Source of the DNA: Owenia fusiformis
Lineage: Eukaryota > Annelida > Polychaeta > Sabellida > Oweniidae
Length of the DNA stretch: 64,000 nt
Assembly: GCA_903813345.2 (NCBI GenBank)
Contig: CAIIXF020000302.1
Span: 26,001-90,000 of the forward strand
Direction of reading: 5' to 3'
Positions 54,162-64,000 of the stretch are shown here, in pieces. The translations under genes were made by a program, and so were the position numbers. The notes beneath the pieces are model-generated. The model was not told where the DNA came from. It saw only the letters and a program-made list of their open reading frames with translations, and searched no databases. How positions within the stretch are numbered: position 1 is the stretch's first letter; each line of letters opens with the position of its first letter.

Positions 54162-54552
54162 GGATATTTAGCTCTCTTCTTCATCCCGATAAACATCTGA
54201 TGAATGTAGATGTTTGCTCCCCATGTACATCACATTATATTATACAATTTATAAAACTCTAAATGAGTCGCTTCAGACGAAAACAAATAATTTAACAAAG
54301 TGTTTTTCAAAATGCTTTTTGAATCATCTGTTCCCATTTAACCACAGTACAGTATAAATGCACATATATTTATTGGATCCTGAATTTAATCAATGCGATG
54401 AATTTACATGAAATTAACAGACACTGCATGCGAACAATAACAACTATTTACCAATGAAATTGTTTTCATCAAAAAAGGCCACGCGTTAGCGTATCTACAT
54501 CGTGAATTCTGAAAATTTCGTCCTGAAATGACAAATTAAACTCTTGCGCCAG
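54162..54552. other. Spacer, no gene seen
   Basis: AT-rich sequence between the FN3-like gene and the G/T-rich array. Upstream exons of the gene, if any, must lie beyond the arrays or were missed. Confidence 0.4.
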
Positions 54553-54829
54553 GCTGGTTTTCGGGAGTGGTGACTTAGACAATGGCTTGAGACATCACCC
54601 GCACATGTCATGCAGTCTGTGTTAATAGTGAGAGGTCTCGGTCGAGGGGTCTGGGAGAAAAGGTCTAGTAGCTAAGCTTCCCCAAACCACCGTCAGTATT
54701 TATGTGACAGGTAGATTGGTTGATCCTAGGGTTATGACATCTGTGTGTCATTTCCTGCAGTCTTCATTAATGTAGAGATAGGCTGGACATCCCGATCATT
54801 CAGTTGTGTTAGAGATAATTTTTGGTTAA

Positions 54830-55915
54830 GAAAAGTTGTGGTTTTGGTTTTGTGTTTAAGTTTCATGTATGGTGGTGTATCTTTTATGTTGATGGTAGAT
54901 ATATTGGAAGAGTTGTAAATTCGTTCGTCTTTAGTAGCATTTGGATGTGTGTAGTGTGAGTTTGTGGTGGGTTCCCCGTTTGTTAAAGGTTTGGGTGTTT
55001 AGTCTGGTGTTTGAGCTACGTGTTGGTCTGTGTGTAGTGGTGGTAGTATATCTTATTGTCAAGATATTAACTTGACTAGGGGATCTATTTCGACGTGCTG
55101 GGTTGTATTTTGGCTTTATCGAAGTTTTGCATTATTTTGGTTCGTAAATTTCGTGTATGTTTGGCGGCGTTTGTGGTATCTATGTGGTGGCTAAGTTGTT
55201 TTTCAATGGTTTGGGTGTGTAGTGTCATGTCTGAGGTTCATTTTGGTGTGTGTGTTATGGTAGTAGCATATCTTGTTGTTGAGATATTAATTTGGTTTTG
55301 GAGGCTGTCTTCCCGTGATTTCATTATGTTTTGATTATCCTGTGTTTGTGGTTTGTTGGGATCGTGTAGCGTATTGATTAATTGCATCAAGTTGCGGTCA
55401 GTTTGTTTCTTTTAATTTGTTTTGTTTGTTTTGTTTGTTGTTTACCCTTTATGGCGAGGTGTTTTTATTTTGATACGATGTGTGCGTTGGGGGAGTTGTT
55501 AGATTGTTCGCGATTGGTTGTATTTTGGTTTTATCGGAGTTTTGTGGTATTTTGGGTTGTAAATTTCGTGTTTGTTTTGTGGCGTTTTTTGGTAAGTAAA
55601 TGGTAGGTAAGTTGTTTTTCAACGGTTTGGGTGTGTAGTGTCATGTCTAAGCTTTATTTCGATGTATATGTTGTGGTCGTAGCATCTCTTGTTATTGAGG
55701 TATTAACTTGTTTCTGGGGGCTGTCTTACCGTGTTTTCAATTTGTTGATTGTCCCGTGTTTGTGTTTTGTCGGGATGGTGTATGCGTTTTGGTGAATTGT
55801 AGATCACGATTTTGTCGGTTTGTTTGTTAAAATTTGTTTCGTTTGTTTTGTTTGTTGATATGAGTTTTATATGATGTACGGGTAATGTGTTTGATAGTCT
55901 GTTGTATATGTTTGT
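54830..55915. repeat. G/T-rich body of unit 1
   Basis: The plus strand is strongly enriched in G and T and depleted of C and A for more than 1 kb, with about three sub-repeats. Open frames on the minus strand are Pro/Asn/Thr-rich as a consequence and not believable genes. Confidence 0.8.
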
Positions 55916-56255
55916 GTTTTACATGTACTTCCATTGTTTTTTAAAGAATGGGCTGTTTCTAAATAGGGTTCCCGGTTGGGGAAACCTGGTTTGGTTGGTT
56001 GTTTGTGAGTAAATGCGTTGTTTTTTAAAATATGAATTGGAGTGAGTGTTTATCTCCATAAGGTTATAAAGTGTATATATTTTTGTATTGCCGGGTCGGC
56101 AGAAAGATTGTTGAATATTCGGGACGCTGATAAGAAATGTTCGAAACACCAAGTGTGGTAAGATGGTACAGCCCTACTACAAAATGTGTCCGATCGTTTT
56201 TGAGATGAAATATACTTGGTATTTGTCCATAAGCTGAGCAATGTGACATACGAGG

Positions 56256-56440
56256 GTTGATCATAAAGTTCTCATAATATCTCTCTAATTTCTTTATTTT
56301 TCAATATTTTCCTATGAAATTTTCACAGAATGTGCAGCATGGAATGGTTTATTAATCCAGCTAACAATATTTAGAATAACGGAAACATTGAATGAGAAAT
56401 GGTTGCCATAGTAACTTGAAATCAAGTTTTTTTTATTTTT
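56256..56440 (+). mobile_element. Truncated mariner-type end
   Basis: ACGAGGGTTGATCATAAAGT begins with TA and CGAGGG, a spelling close to the termini of the mariner element at 23110. No matching opposite end is present, so it is a truncated copy inserted in the array between box B and box A. Confidence 0.6.
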
Positions 56441-56799
56441 GGAAATGGTGACTTAGACAATGTCTTGAGATATCACCTGTTTTAAACACGCACATGTCAT
56501 GCAATCTGTGTTTATGGTGAGAGGTCTCAGTCGGGGGGCCTGGCAGGCAAGGTCTTGTAGCTAAGCTTCCCCTAACCACCGTCAGTACTCATGTGACGGG
56601 TAGTGTATATTTGGTAGATCCTAGGGTAATGACATTGGTGTGTTATTCCCTATCTTCATTCACGTAGAGAGAGGCCGGACATCCCGATCCTGTAGCGGAT
56701 CTTCTCCCTTATATGTTGGTCATTATAAGGGCCCATGATGTTTCGAACTCATGGGGGTATCCCATGATTGTTCTTCCTCAGCGGCCGAATGAATGTTGT

Positions 56800-58735
56800 A
56801 TGTGATTTATTGTGATTTTATTGTGAATTATAATGCTGTTTTATTTCTATCATTCTGTTGTATTTTAATAGGTTTCCCGTATTCGTTTTTAGCGGGAGGG
56901 GGTGGTTGTTGATGCGTATTGGTTTATTGCATAAAGGCGTGGTCAGTTTATTGATGAATTTTAGTTTGGTTTGGTTTGTGGTTAAGCCATATGGTCATGT
57001 ATGTTATATGTTGATATTGTGTGTATTTAAAGGGTTGTTGGCTTGTTCGTGTTTGGTTGTATTTTGTGGCATTTTGTGGTGTTTTCAATTTGTTGAGTTG
57101 GTGTGCGTTTGGCGGTGTCTGTGGTGGGTTGAGGGTAGGTAAATTACATTTTGGTGGTTCAGGTGGTAAGTTTACTGTTTCAGCTTTCCGTTGGTATATG
57201 TGATATGTTGCTAGCATATCTTGTTGTTAAGATATTAACTTGAATGTATGGTTTAATGGCCCGTATTTTAAATATTTTGGTTTTCATATATTTGTGTTTT
57301 ATCGGGAGGGTGTATGTGTATTGGTTAATTGCATCGGGGTATGGTCGGTTCAATGTTGAAATTGGATCTGGTTGTTTTGTTCATTGTTTCAGCTTCATGG
57401 TCAGGTATATGTTATGTTCATATTGTGTGTATTAGAAGAGTTGTTGACTTTTTCGTGTTTGGTCGTGTTTTGGTGTTTTCGGCATTTTGCGGTATTTTCG
57501 ATTTGTTGAGTTGGTTTGAGTTTGGTGGTGACTAGGATGGGTCTATGGTAGGTAAATTGTCTTTTGATGGTTCAGGTGGCTTGTGTAATGTTTTAGCTTT
57601 CCGTTGGTGTGTGCATTATGTTCGTGGCATATCTCGTTGTTGAGATATTAACTTGAATGTAGGGTTTGATGGCCCGTATTTCAAATATTTTGATTTTCTC
57701 ATATTTGTGTTTTATCGGGAGGGTGTATGCGTATTGGTTAATTGCATCATGGCATGGTCAGTTCGATGTTGAAATTTTAATTTGGTTGTTTTGTTCATTG
57801 TGTCGGCTTCAGGGCCAGGAATATGTAATGTTCATATTATTAGAAGGGTTGTTAACTTTCCTGTGTTTGGAAGTGTTTTGGTGTTTTCGGCATCTTGCGG
57901 TATTTTCGATTCTTTAAGTTGGTTTGAGTTTGGCGGTGTTTAGGGTAGGTCTATGATAGGTAAATCGTTTTTCTGTTGGTTCAGGCGGCTTGTTTAATGT
58001 TTTTGCTTCCTGTTGGTGTGTGTATTATGTTCGTGGTATATCTTGTTGTTGAGATATTAACTTGAATGTAGGGTTTAATCGTCCGTATTTCAAATATTTT
58101 GATTTTCCCATATTTGTGTTGTATCGGGAGGGTGATGCTTATTGGTTGATTGTGTCTGTTTGTGGTTGGTTTATTGTTTAAGTCTGGTTTGGTTGTGTTT
58201 TTTCGTTGTAGAGAACGGGTGTTTCGTTCTACTCGTATGAAATGAGTATTTTAATCTAAGTTTTCTGGTAAAACTTAGAATGTCAGTCGGGAGTTCCCGC
58301 TCTAGTGTTTTTAAGTTTGGGGTGGGAATAAACTTGAGTCCCTTAGAGAGAACAGAGTGTTCTGCTTCTGACGGTGTGTAATCCGACAAGTTAACAACGA
58401 GCTTAGTTTTCGCTGCTTTGGTTTTGTGTGTTTTATGAGTGTTTGAAAGGATGTATTGTTTTTTGGGCTTTGTAAAGTTTGTTGTTGCGTTTCCTAGCCA
58501 TATTAGTAGTTAGGTTGATTCTTAGTTGTCAGTGGTACGTGTTATATGTGTATCAGTGGCCAATTATGTATCTAGGTCACTGTAATTATGTGTGTATCAG
58601 GTATGTTCCTGAATTAAGTGTGGTTATGGGAGTAGTGATTAAGAAGACAATAGGAAGATTCCCTTGTTAGAATGTATATTTTGAAGTGTTGGTTTCGTGT
58701 TGGTTGTTATGAAGTAATTGTTTATATTTTGGTTT
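56800..58735. repeat. G/T-rich body of unit 2
   Basis: It carries three sub-repeats of about 411-416 bp (marks at 57212, 57628, 58039) plus a stretch at 58200-58400 that is less skewed and not present in unit 1 as far as I can see. The extra length of unit 2 is due to this stretch and the sub-repeat number. Confidence 0.8.
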
Positions 58736-59439
58736 GGAAAGTGTTTTCCAGTCGGGGTATTATTTGGTTGGTTGTTTATGAGTAAATGCGTATTGTTTTA
58801 ATTTGCGAATTGGAGTTTGTGTGTGTCTCCAAACTGTTGTAAGGTGTGTATGTTTTTTGTTGCCAGGTCGGCAAGATTGTTACATGTTTGGCACGCTGCT
58901 AAGGAAAGTTCGAAACACCAAGTATGGTAAGATGGTGCAGCCCCTCCTGTACAAAAATGTGTATGATCTTTAATGAAATATACAAGGTAGTTGTCAATAA
59001 GCTGAGCGATGGGACCTAGCCCGAAGGTTTGGTACGCAGGTTATTCACTTATTATGGGTTTATCCTTATGGCTAATGGAGACAGCCCTAATATCATATTT
59101 TTGGGAGTGGTGACTTAGACAATGTCTTGAGACATCACCTGTATTAAACACGCACATGTCATGCAATCTGTGTTGTTTATGGTGAGAGGATTGGGTCGGG
59201 GGGCCTGGCAGACAAGGTCTAGTAGCTAAGCTTCCCCTAACCAGGTGCATATATAGGCCTACAATATCTAATTTAATTTTAATAACATCATGGGCTTTCG
59301 TACTGAAAAAAGAAAAGATTATTTAACGCATTGGATATTTTTGCTTTTAGAATTGATTTGACGTTAATCCCTATTTAATGATCAGATCTTGAAGTTTGGA
59401 GCATAGCTACAATAGTATACAGCAATTTTGATTTACACA

Positions 59440-60345
59440 CCCCAAAAACATGGATTAGTCATTAACTTTTGCATTGATTTCGAAAAAGTATTGAGATTTG
59501 TAGTAATTCATGACATTATGTTCCCGGGTAGTTTAATAAAATACTTGACAGAACTCAATAGAACATGGCGGATGCTTTACAGGGGAACTAGTTCGCCATG
59601 CACATCCCGGGATGCACATACAGTAGCGTTGTATGATATTGTACAAGTTCTGTAAAGTAGCCTACAATCAGTGCACCTTTGTCCAGTGGATAATTTATTA
59701 CATGTTTGCATATTGATTTCGAAAAAGTATTGAGATTTGTAGTAATTCATGACATTCAGATCCCGGGTAGTTTAACAAAATACTTGAAAGAACTCAATAG
59801 AACATGGCGGATGCTTTACAGGGGAACCAGTTCGCCATGCACATCCCGGGATGCACATACAGTAGCGTTGTATGATATTGTACAAGTTCTGTAAAGTAGG
59901 CTACAATATTTACAGTGCACCTTTGTCCAGTAGATAATATATTACATGTTTGCATATTGATTTCGAAAAAGTATTGAGATTTGTAGTAATTCATGGCATT
60001 CAGTTCCTTGGTAGTTTAACAAAATACTTGAAAGAACTCAACAGAACATGGCAGATGCTTTACAGGGGAACCAGTTCGCAATGCACATCCCGGGATGCAC
60101 ATACAGTAGCGTTGTATGATATTGTACAAGTTCTGTAAAGTAGCCTACAATATTTACAGCGCACCTTTGTCCAGCGGATACTATATTACATTTTTTGCAC
60201 CGATTTCGGAAAAGTATTGAGATTTGTAGTAATTTAGAATTTTCAACTCCTGGGTAGTTAAAATACTGAATGGAACAGGGCAGATGCTAATAGGGGAACC
60301 AGTTCGCCATGCGCATACAGTGGCGTTGTATGTTTTATTGACAAA
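59440..60345. repeat. Satellite subarray 1, about 239-244 bp units
   Basis: Four units start (at GATTTCG) near 59476, 59715, 59959 and 60202. Each has GATTTCGAAAAAGTATTGAG, GTAGTAATTCATGACATT, CAGGGGAACCAGTTCGCCAT and GTACAAGTTCTGTAAAGTAG. The first three also share a perfect 12-bp palindrome, CATCCCGGGATG. Units 1-3 are nearly identical; unit 4 is degenerate and lacks the palindrome. Confidence 0.95.
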
Positions 60346-61099
60346 TACATAATATTTTATGATTTGTTTGCAATGATTTCCGGAAAGTATACTCCTAATA
60401 CTGAAAAACAACATGCTTGCCTTGTGTACTGAGCTTCATTGCCAAGACTGATTTCAGGAAAAACAAAACTAATAAAAACGGTGAAAGAACTGCTCACGGA
60501 CAACTTCTAGATTAGGTGATTGACGTTAAACGAATATGTACCAGTATTATTTGCAGAAATTGCTCGAATAGAATTCAGACTATTGAAAGGGAATTAAATT
60601 CAATTAATAATAAGATCAAGCAGTACAGATCGCAGGAATATCAATCATGATGGAATCTTAAATACATGTTCGTCTTAATATTGTCTTTAGAGCAAATGTT
60701 TACAAGTCTGCAAATCCAGGTATCTCCCTTACAAATAAAATGCATTCACCAAAAATATAATTACTTTTCGATATCTTTTTTACAGCATATCTTAACTATA
60801 AGTGTTTATATGTGAACTGAACAGTCATCAACTTCCTGATATTAAATTTAATTGGTTCACTTCAATCAAATTACTTTCGATTATATTTAGCAAATAAAAC
60901 GTTTATCGATTTTGCGAGGGTCGTTTTAAATTTACCTAGATGAAAGTGAAGCGAGGTAGGACTTCCCATAATGCCATTATCAAAGGTTCAAATACTAACT
61001 TGCTGATTGGAGTAAAATCAACATGAGCATTACCTCATGTGTTTATAATCTAAATATAGACATTGAAAGATTGTGCGCTATTGGTCAAAATTACCGACA
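60346..61099. other. Spacer between satellite subarrays
   Basis: AT-rich sequence without satellite units, exons or RNA genes. Confidence 0.5.
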
Positions 61100-63060
61100 T
61101 AAACATTCAATTCGGTTTCAGAAAAGTATTGAAAAGTAATTCATGACATTCAGTTCCCGAGCAGTTTCACAAAATAAATCTATGAAATATCTCAATAGAA
61201 CAGAGCAGATGCTCACAGGGGAACCAGTTCGCCATGCACATACACAGGCGTTGTATGACACACTGTATTGACAAGTACATAATATTTTATATGTTTGCAT
61301 TGATTTCAGAAAAGAATTGAGATTTGTTGTAATTCATTCAAAATAAATCTATGAAATAACTCAATGGAACAGGGCAGATGCTCACAGGGGAACCAGTTCG
61401 CCATGCACATAATGACATTCAATTTCAAAGCAGTTATACAAACAAATCTATGAAATAACTCAAATAACAGGGCGGACGCTTGATACATTGATTTCGGGGA
61501 ATCATTGAGATCATTTGTAGTAGTTCATGACATTCAGTTCCCGGGCAGTTTCACAAATAAATCTATGAAATAACTCAATTGAACAGGGCGGACGCTTACA
61601 GGGGAACCAGTTCGCCATGTACATACAATGACGTTGTATGATTCACCACTACTGTATTGGCAGTTTCACAAAATAAATATGCCTACATGAAATAACTCAA
61701 TTGAACAGAGCGGACGCTTGATACATTGATTTCGGGGAAGTATTGAGATTTGTAGTATTTCAGTTCCCGGTCAATTTCACTAATGAATCAATGAAATAAT
61801 TCAATTGAACAGGGCGGACGCTTACAGGGGAACCAGTTCGCCATGTACATACAATGACGTTGTATGATACACCACTACTGTATTGGCAGTTTCACAAAAT
61901 AAATATGCCTACATGAAATAACTCAATTGAACAGGGCGGACGCTTGATATATTGATTTCTGGGAAGTATTGAGATTTGTAGTATTTCAGTTCCCGGTCAA
62001 TTTCACTAATGAATCAATGAAATAATTCAATTGAACAGAGCGGATGCTTACAGGGGAACCAGTTCGCCATGCACATACAGTGGCGTTGTGTAATACACTG
62101 TATTGACAAGAACATATATTTTTGCATTGGTTTCGGAAAAGTATTGAGACTGTAGAAATTCATGGCATTCAATTCCAATGGCAGTTTGACCATAGGCTTT
62201 CAATTAGAAATAAATCTATGAAATAACTCAATTGAACAGGGCGGACGCTTGAAACATTGATTTCGGGGAATCATTGAGATCATTTGTAGTAGTTCATGAC
62301 ATTCAGTTCCCGGTCAGTTTCACAAATAAATTTATGAAATAACTCAATTGAACAGGGCGGACGCTTACAGGGGAACCAGTTCGCCATGTACATACAATGA
62401 CGTTGTATGATACACCACTACTGTATTGGCAGTTTCACAAAATAAATATGCCTACATGAAATAACTCAATTGAACAGGGCGGACGCTTGATACATTGATT
62501 TCTGGGAAGTATTGAGATTTGTAGTATTTCAGTTCCCGGTCAATTTCACTAATGAATCAATGAAATAAGTCAATTGAACAGAGCGGATGCTTACAGGGGA
62601 ACCAGTTCGCCATGCACATACAGCATTTTTGCATTGGTTTCGGAAAAGTATTGAGACTGTAGAAATTCATGACATTCAATTCCAATGGCAGTTTTACCAT
62701 AGGCTTTCAATTAGAAATAAATCTATGAAATAACTCAATTGAACAGGGTGGACGCGTGATACATTGATTTCGGGGAGGTATTGAGATTTGTAGTATAATC
62801 CATGACATTCAGTTCCCGGGCAGTTTCTCAAGTAAATCTATGAAATAACTCAATTGAACAGGGCGGATACTAACAGGGGAACCAGTTTGCCATGCACATA
62901 CAGTGGCATTGTATGATACACTGTATTGACAAGTACATACTATTTTATATGTTTGCATTGGTTTCGGAAAAGTATTGAGACCGAGTTATTCACGACATTC
63001 AATTCCCAGGCAGTTTTACAAATAAATCTATGAAATAACTCAAGACATTTTTACAGATTT
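61100..63060. repeat. Satellite subarray 2, diverged units of about 170-320 bp
   Basis: The conserved box CAGGGGAACCAGTTCGCCAT recurs near 61215, 61384, 61599, 61825, 62051, 62368, 62594 and 62874. Between boxes a higher-order pattern alternates GAACAGGGCGGACGCTTGAT or CTTACAGGGG blocks with GGCAGTTTCACAAAATAAAT blocks. A spacing of about 226 bp recurs three times. The subarray is related to subarray 1 but older and rearranged. Confidence 0.9.
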
Positions 63061-64000
63061 AAATCAAATTAATAACAGTTAACTGTCTGTCGAATTTAAA
63101 GGTTCGCTTATGTTTGCAAGCAACGCATTTGTGTAATGCAATGATTCGATATCCTTTTAAGATAAACAGAAATATACGAAAATATGAATTTTTTCACTTC
63201 AAACATTATGTTTAAGTCCACATAATAATGAAATAGCCTAATCCCCTTCTTGTTCAGTGGGACTTTGATTTCAGCCCTGAATATACCAAAGTCCCCGTGT
63301 CATACTACAAATAGCATTAAACGTTAATACAATGTTCAGTATTTAAAACAACTGAAACAAGGCTTCTGGTTTTCATAATATTTTCATTTTAGACATGTTT
63401 GAGTATTTTTAAGGTTTAAAACAAACCATTATTATTATGGAGCTATCACACTTATGACATATGTGCTCATCGTTCGACAACGTGTGAATACTTTGCTGGG
63501 GCAGACAGCGGGACACAGCATGTATACCGTTTGATATCTAATCTGCTAAATATTATTCTTTTTACAGGTTCTTTCTATGAATGGAATGCTTCAGACATGA
63601 CGGACATATGAATTTTGGGGTTATACATGGACACATGCGAGGAAGGCACAACGTAAAGAAGGACGGGGGTCTTCACTCAAGGAAAGGTGTAAAACGCATC
63701 ATGTGATTCAGCAGAAACAGTTCAGATATAATTTAGAACTAAGGTTGCATTCATGAATTCGGTTGCCGGCTGGTGGTTTAACCTACTTTTTATCAGTGTT
63801 AAACTCAATTACTTATAATGGCATGTACTACTCGTGAGTTAAATGAGGAGTTTAATTCATCTGCCGGATGCCGGCTGGTGGTTTAACCTAGTTTTTAAGC
63901 CATTTTAAACATAAATGAAGGAATAGTGACAGTTACTATTCATATTTAAATGATTTGGACATGAATTAGCCTGGTTGGTGAATCTGTCAGCCGTCAGTTG
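63061..64000. other. Right end of the window, no gene seen
   Basis: It contains a small hairpin (GGGACTTTG...CAAAGTCCC, about 63259-63296) and two direct copies of GCCGGCTGGTGGTTTAACCT about 106 bp apart (63765 and 63871). No exon is recognised. Confidence 0.5.

Larger units (their letters stand above)
54553..59250. repeat. Tandem array of 1.9-2.7 kb G/T-rich units (family not recognised)
   Basis: The order is box A, G/T-rich body, box B, repeated. Box A (GGTGACTTAGACAATGTCTT, GAGACATCACC, then GTAGCTAAGCTTCCCC) starts near 54560, 56448 and 59106. Box B (TTTGGTTGGTTGTTTGTGAG, then GAAACACCAAGTxTGGTAAG) lies near 55990-56180 and 58770-58940. The spacing of box A gives one unit of about 1.89 kb and one of about 2.66 kb, followed by a partial third. 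The bodies contain sub-repeats of about 411-420 bp marked by CATATCTTGTTGTTGAGATA plus TTAACTTG, at 55048, 55268, 55685, 57212, 57628 and 58039. A mariner fragment interrupts between box B and box A. There is no coding frame of note. Confidence 0.85.

Noticed and set aside
56948-57217. Pro/Asn/Thr-rich minus-strand frame in the G/T-rich array
   Set aside because: It is a composition effect: a C/A-rich strand rarely has stops. It is not conserved between array units.
54553-59250. Telomere-like or CRISPR-like array
   Set aside because: No TTAGGG-type short repeat and no short direct repeats with regular unique spacers; units are kilobases long.
59440-63060. Hammerhead ribozyme in the satellite
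   Set aside because: I looked for CTGATGA followed by GAAA with flanking stems, as in some ribozyme-bearing satellites, and did not find a matching core.

Overview
This is a eukaryotic (metazoan) genomic window, AT-rich, with GT-AG introns, long introns and a very high density of DNA-transposon and non-LTR retrotransposon debris. Abundant short palindromes such as TACATGTACATGTA, an extracellular protein built of fibronectin-III-like modules, poly-G runs and many inverted-repeat elements fit a marine invertebrate, perhaps a lophotrochozoan such as a mollusc. The phylum is an inference I cannot prove from the sequence; amphioxus or a hemichordate would also fit.

The backbone of the left 54 kb is ONE large gene on the minus strand. 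I assembled 25 exons by hand (54161 down to 4323) from GT-AG sites. Each internal exon length agrees with the intron phases at both ends, and the joined reading frame has no stop. It encodes roughly 1,480 residues (incomplete at both ends) of about eleven FN3-like modules with recurring signatures: a Trp in an early strand (for example TANW, ASW, ARW), a Y-x-V-x-V-x-x-T-N-x-A-G strand, and linkers of the D-x-T/S-P-P type. It looks like a secreted or cell-surface adhesive or receptor-like protein. The first exon(s) with a signal peptide, and probably the 3' end, lie outside the window or were not recognised.

Its introns hold everything else. The intron from 5462 to 16291 has two LINE 3' fragments, a 632-bp foldback element, a degenerate GGAC-tailed repeat, a G-rich tandem array of about 1.9 kb and a (TG)n microsatellite. 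Smaller introns hold palindromic mariner-type elements at 23110-24160 and 26712-27671. The intron from 28770 to 34244 holds a hairpin MITE, a dead retrotransposon ORF1-like fragment and a trio of 450-468 bp MITEs. The largest intron (34970-49740) holds a dead reverse transcriptase fragment, a TTAA-flanked 2-kb element, a 531-codon Kolobok-like DDE transposase gene split cleanly by a 998-bp foldback transposon, and a LINE whose 1,153-residue EN-RT ORF2 is intact and overlaps ORF1 as TAATG.

The right 10 kb (54.5-64 kb) is repeat country. A strand-asymmetric, G/T-rich tandem array of units of about 1.9 and 2.7 kb spans 54.55-59.25 kb. A satellite of about 240 bp follows at 59.4-63.06 kb, with at least 12 copies of a conserved box. 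I recognise neither.

The most unusual signals are: (1) several CAGGGTG-type transposons that are long palindromes, at least two of them made from two head-to-head copies of the transposase C-terminal end; (2) a transposon insertion that leaves its host reading frame exactly restorable; (3) the unidentified G/T-rich array; and (4) the satellite whose first three units each keep an open frame of about 60 codons. No CRISPR, operon, rRNA or intact tRNA is present.
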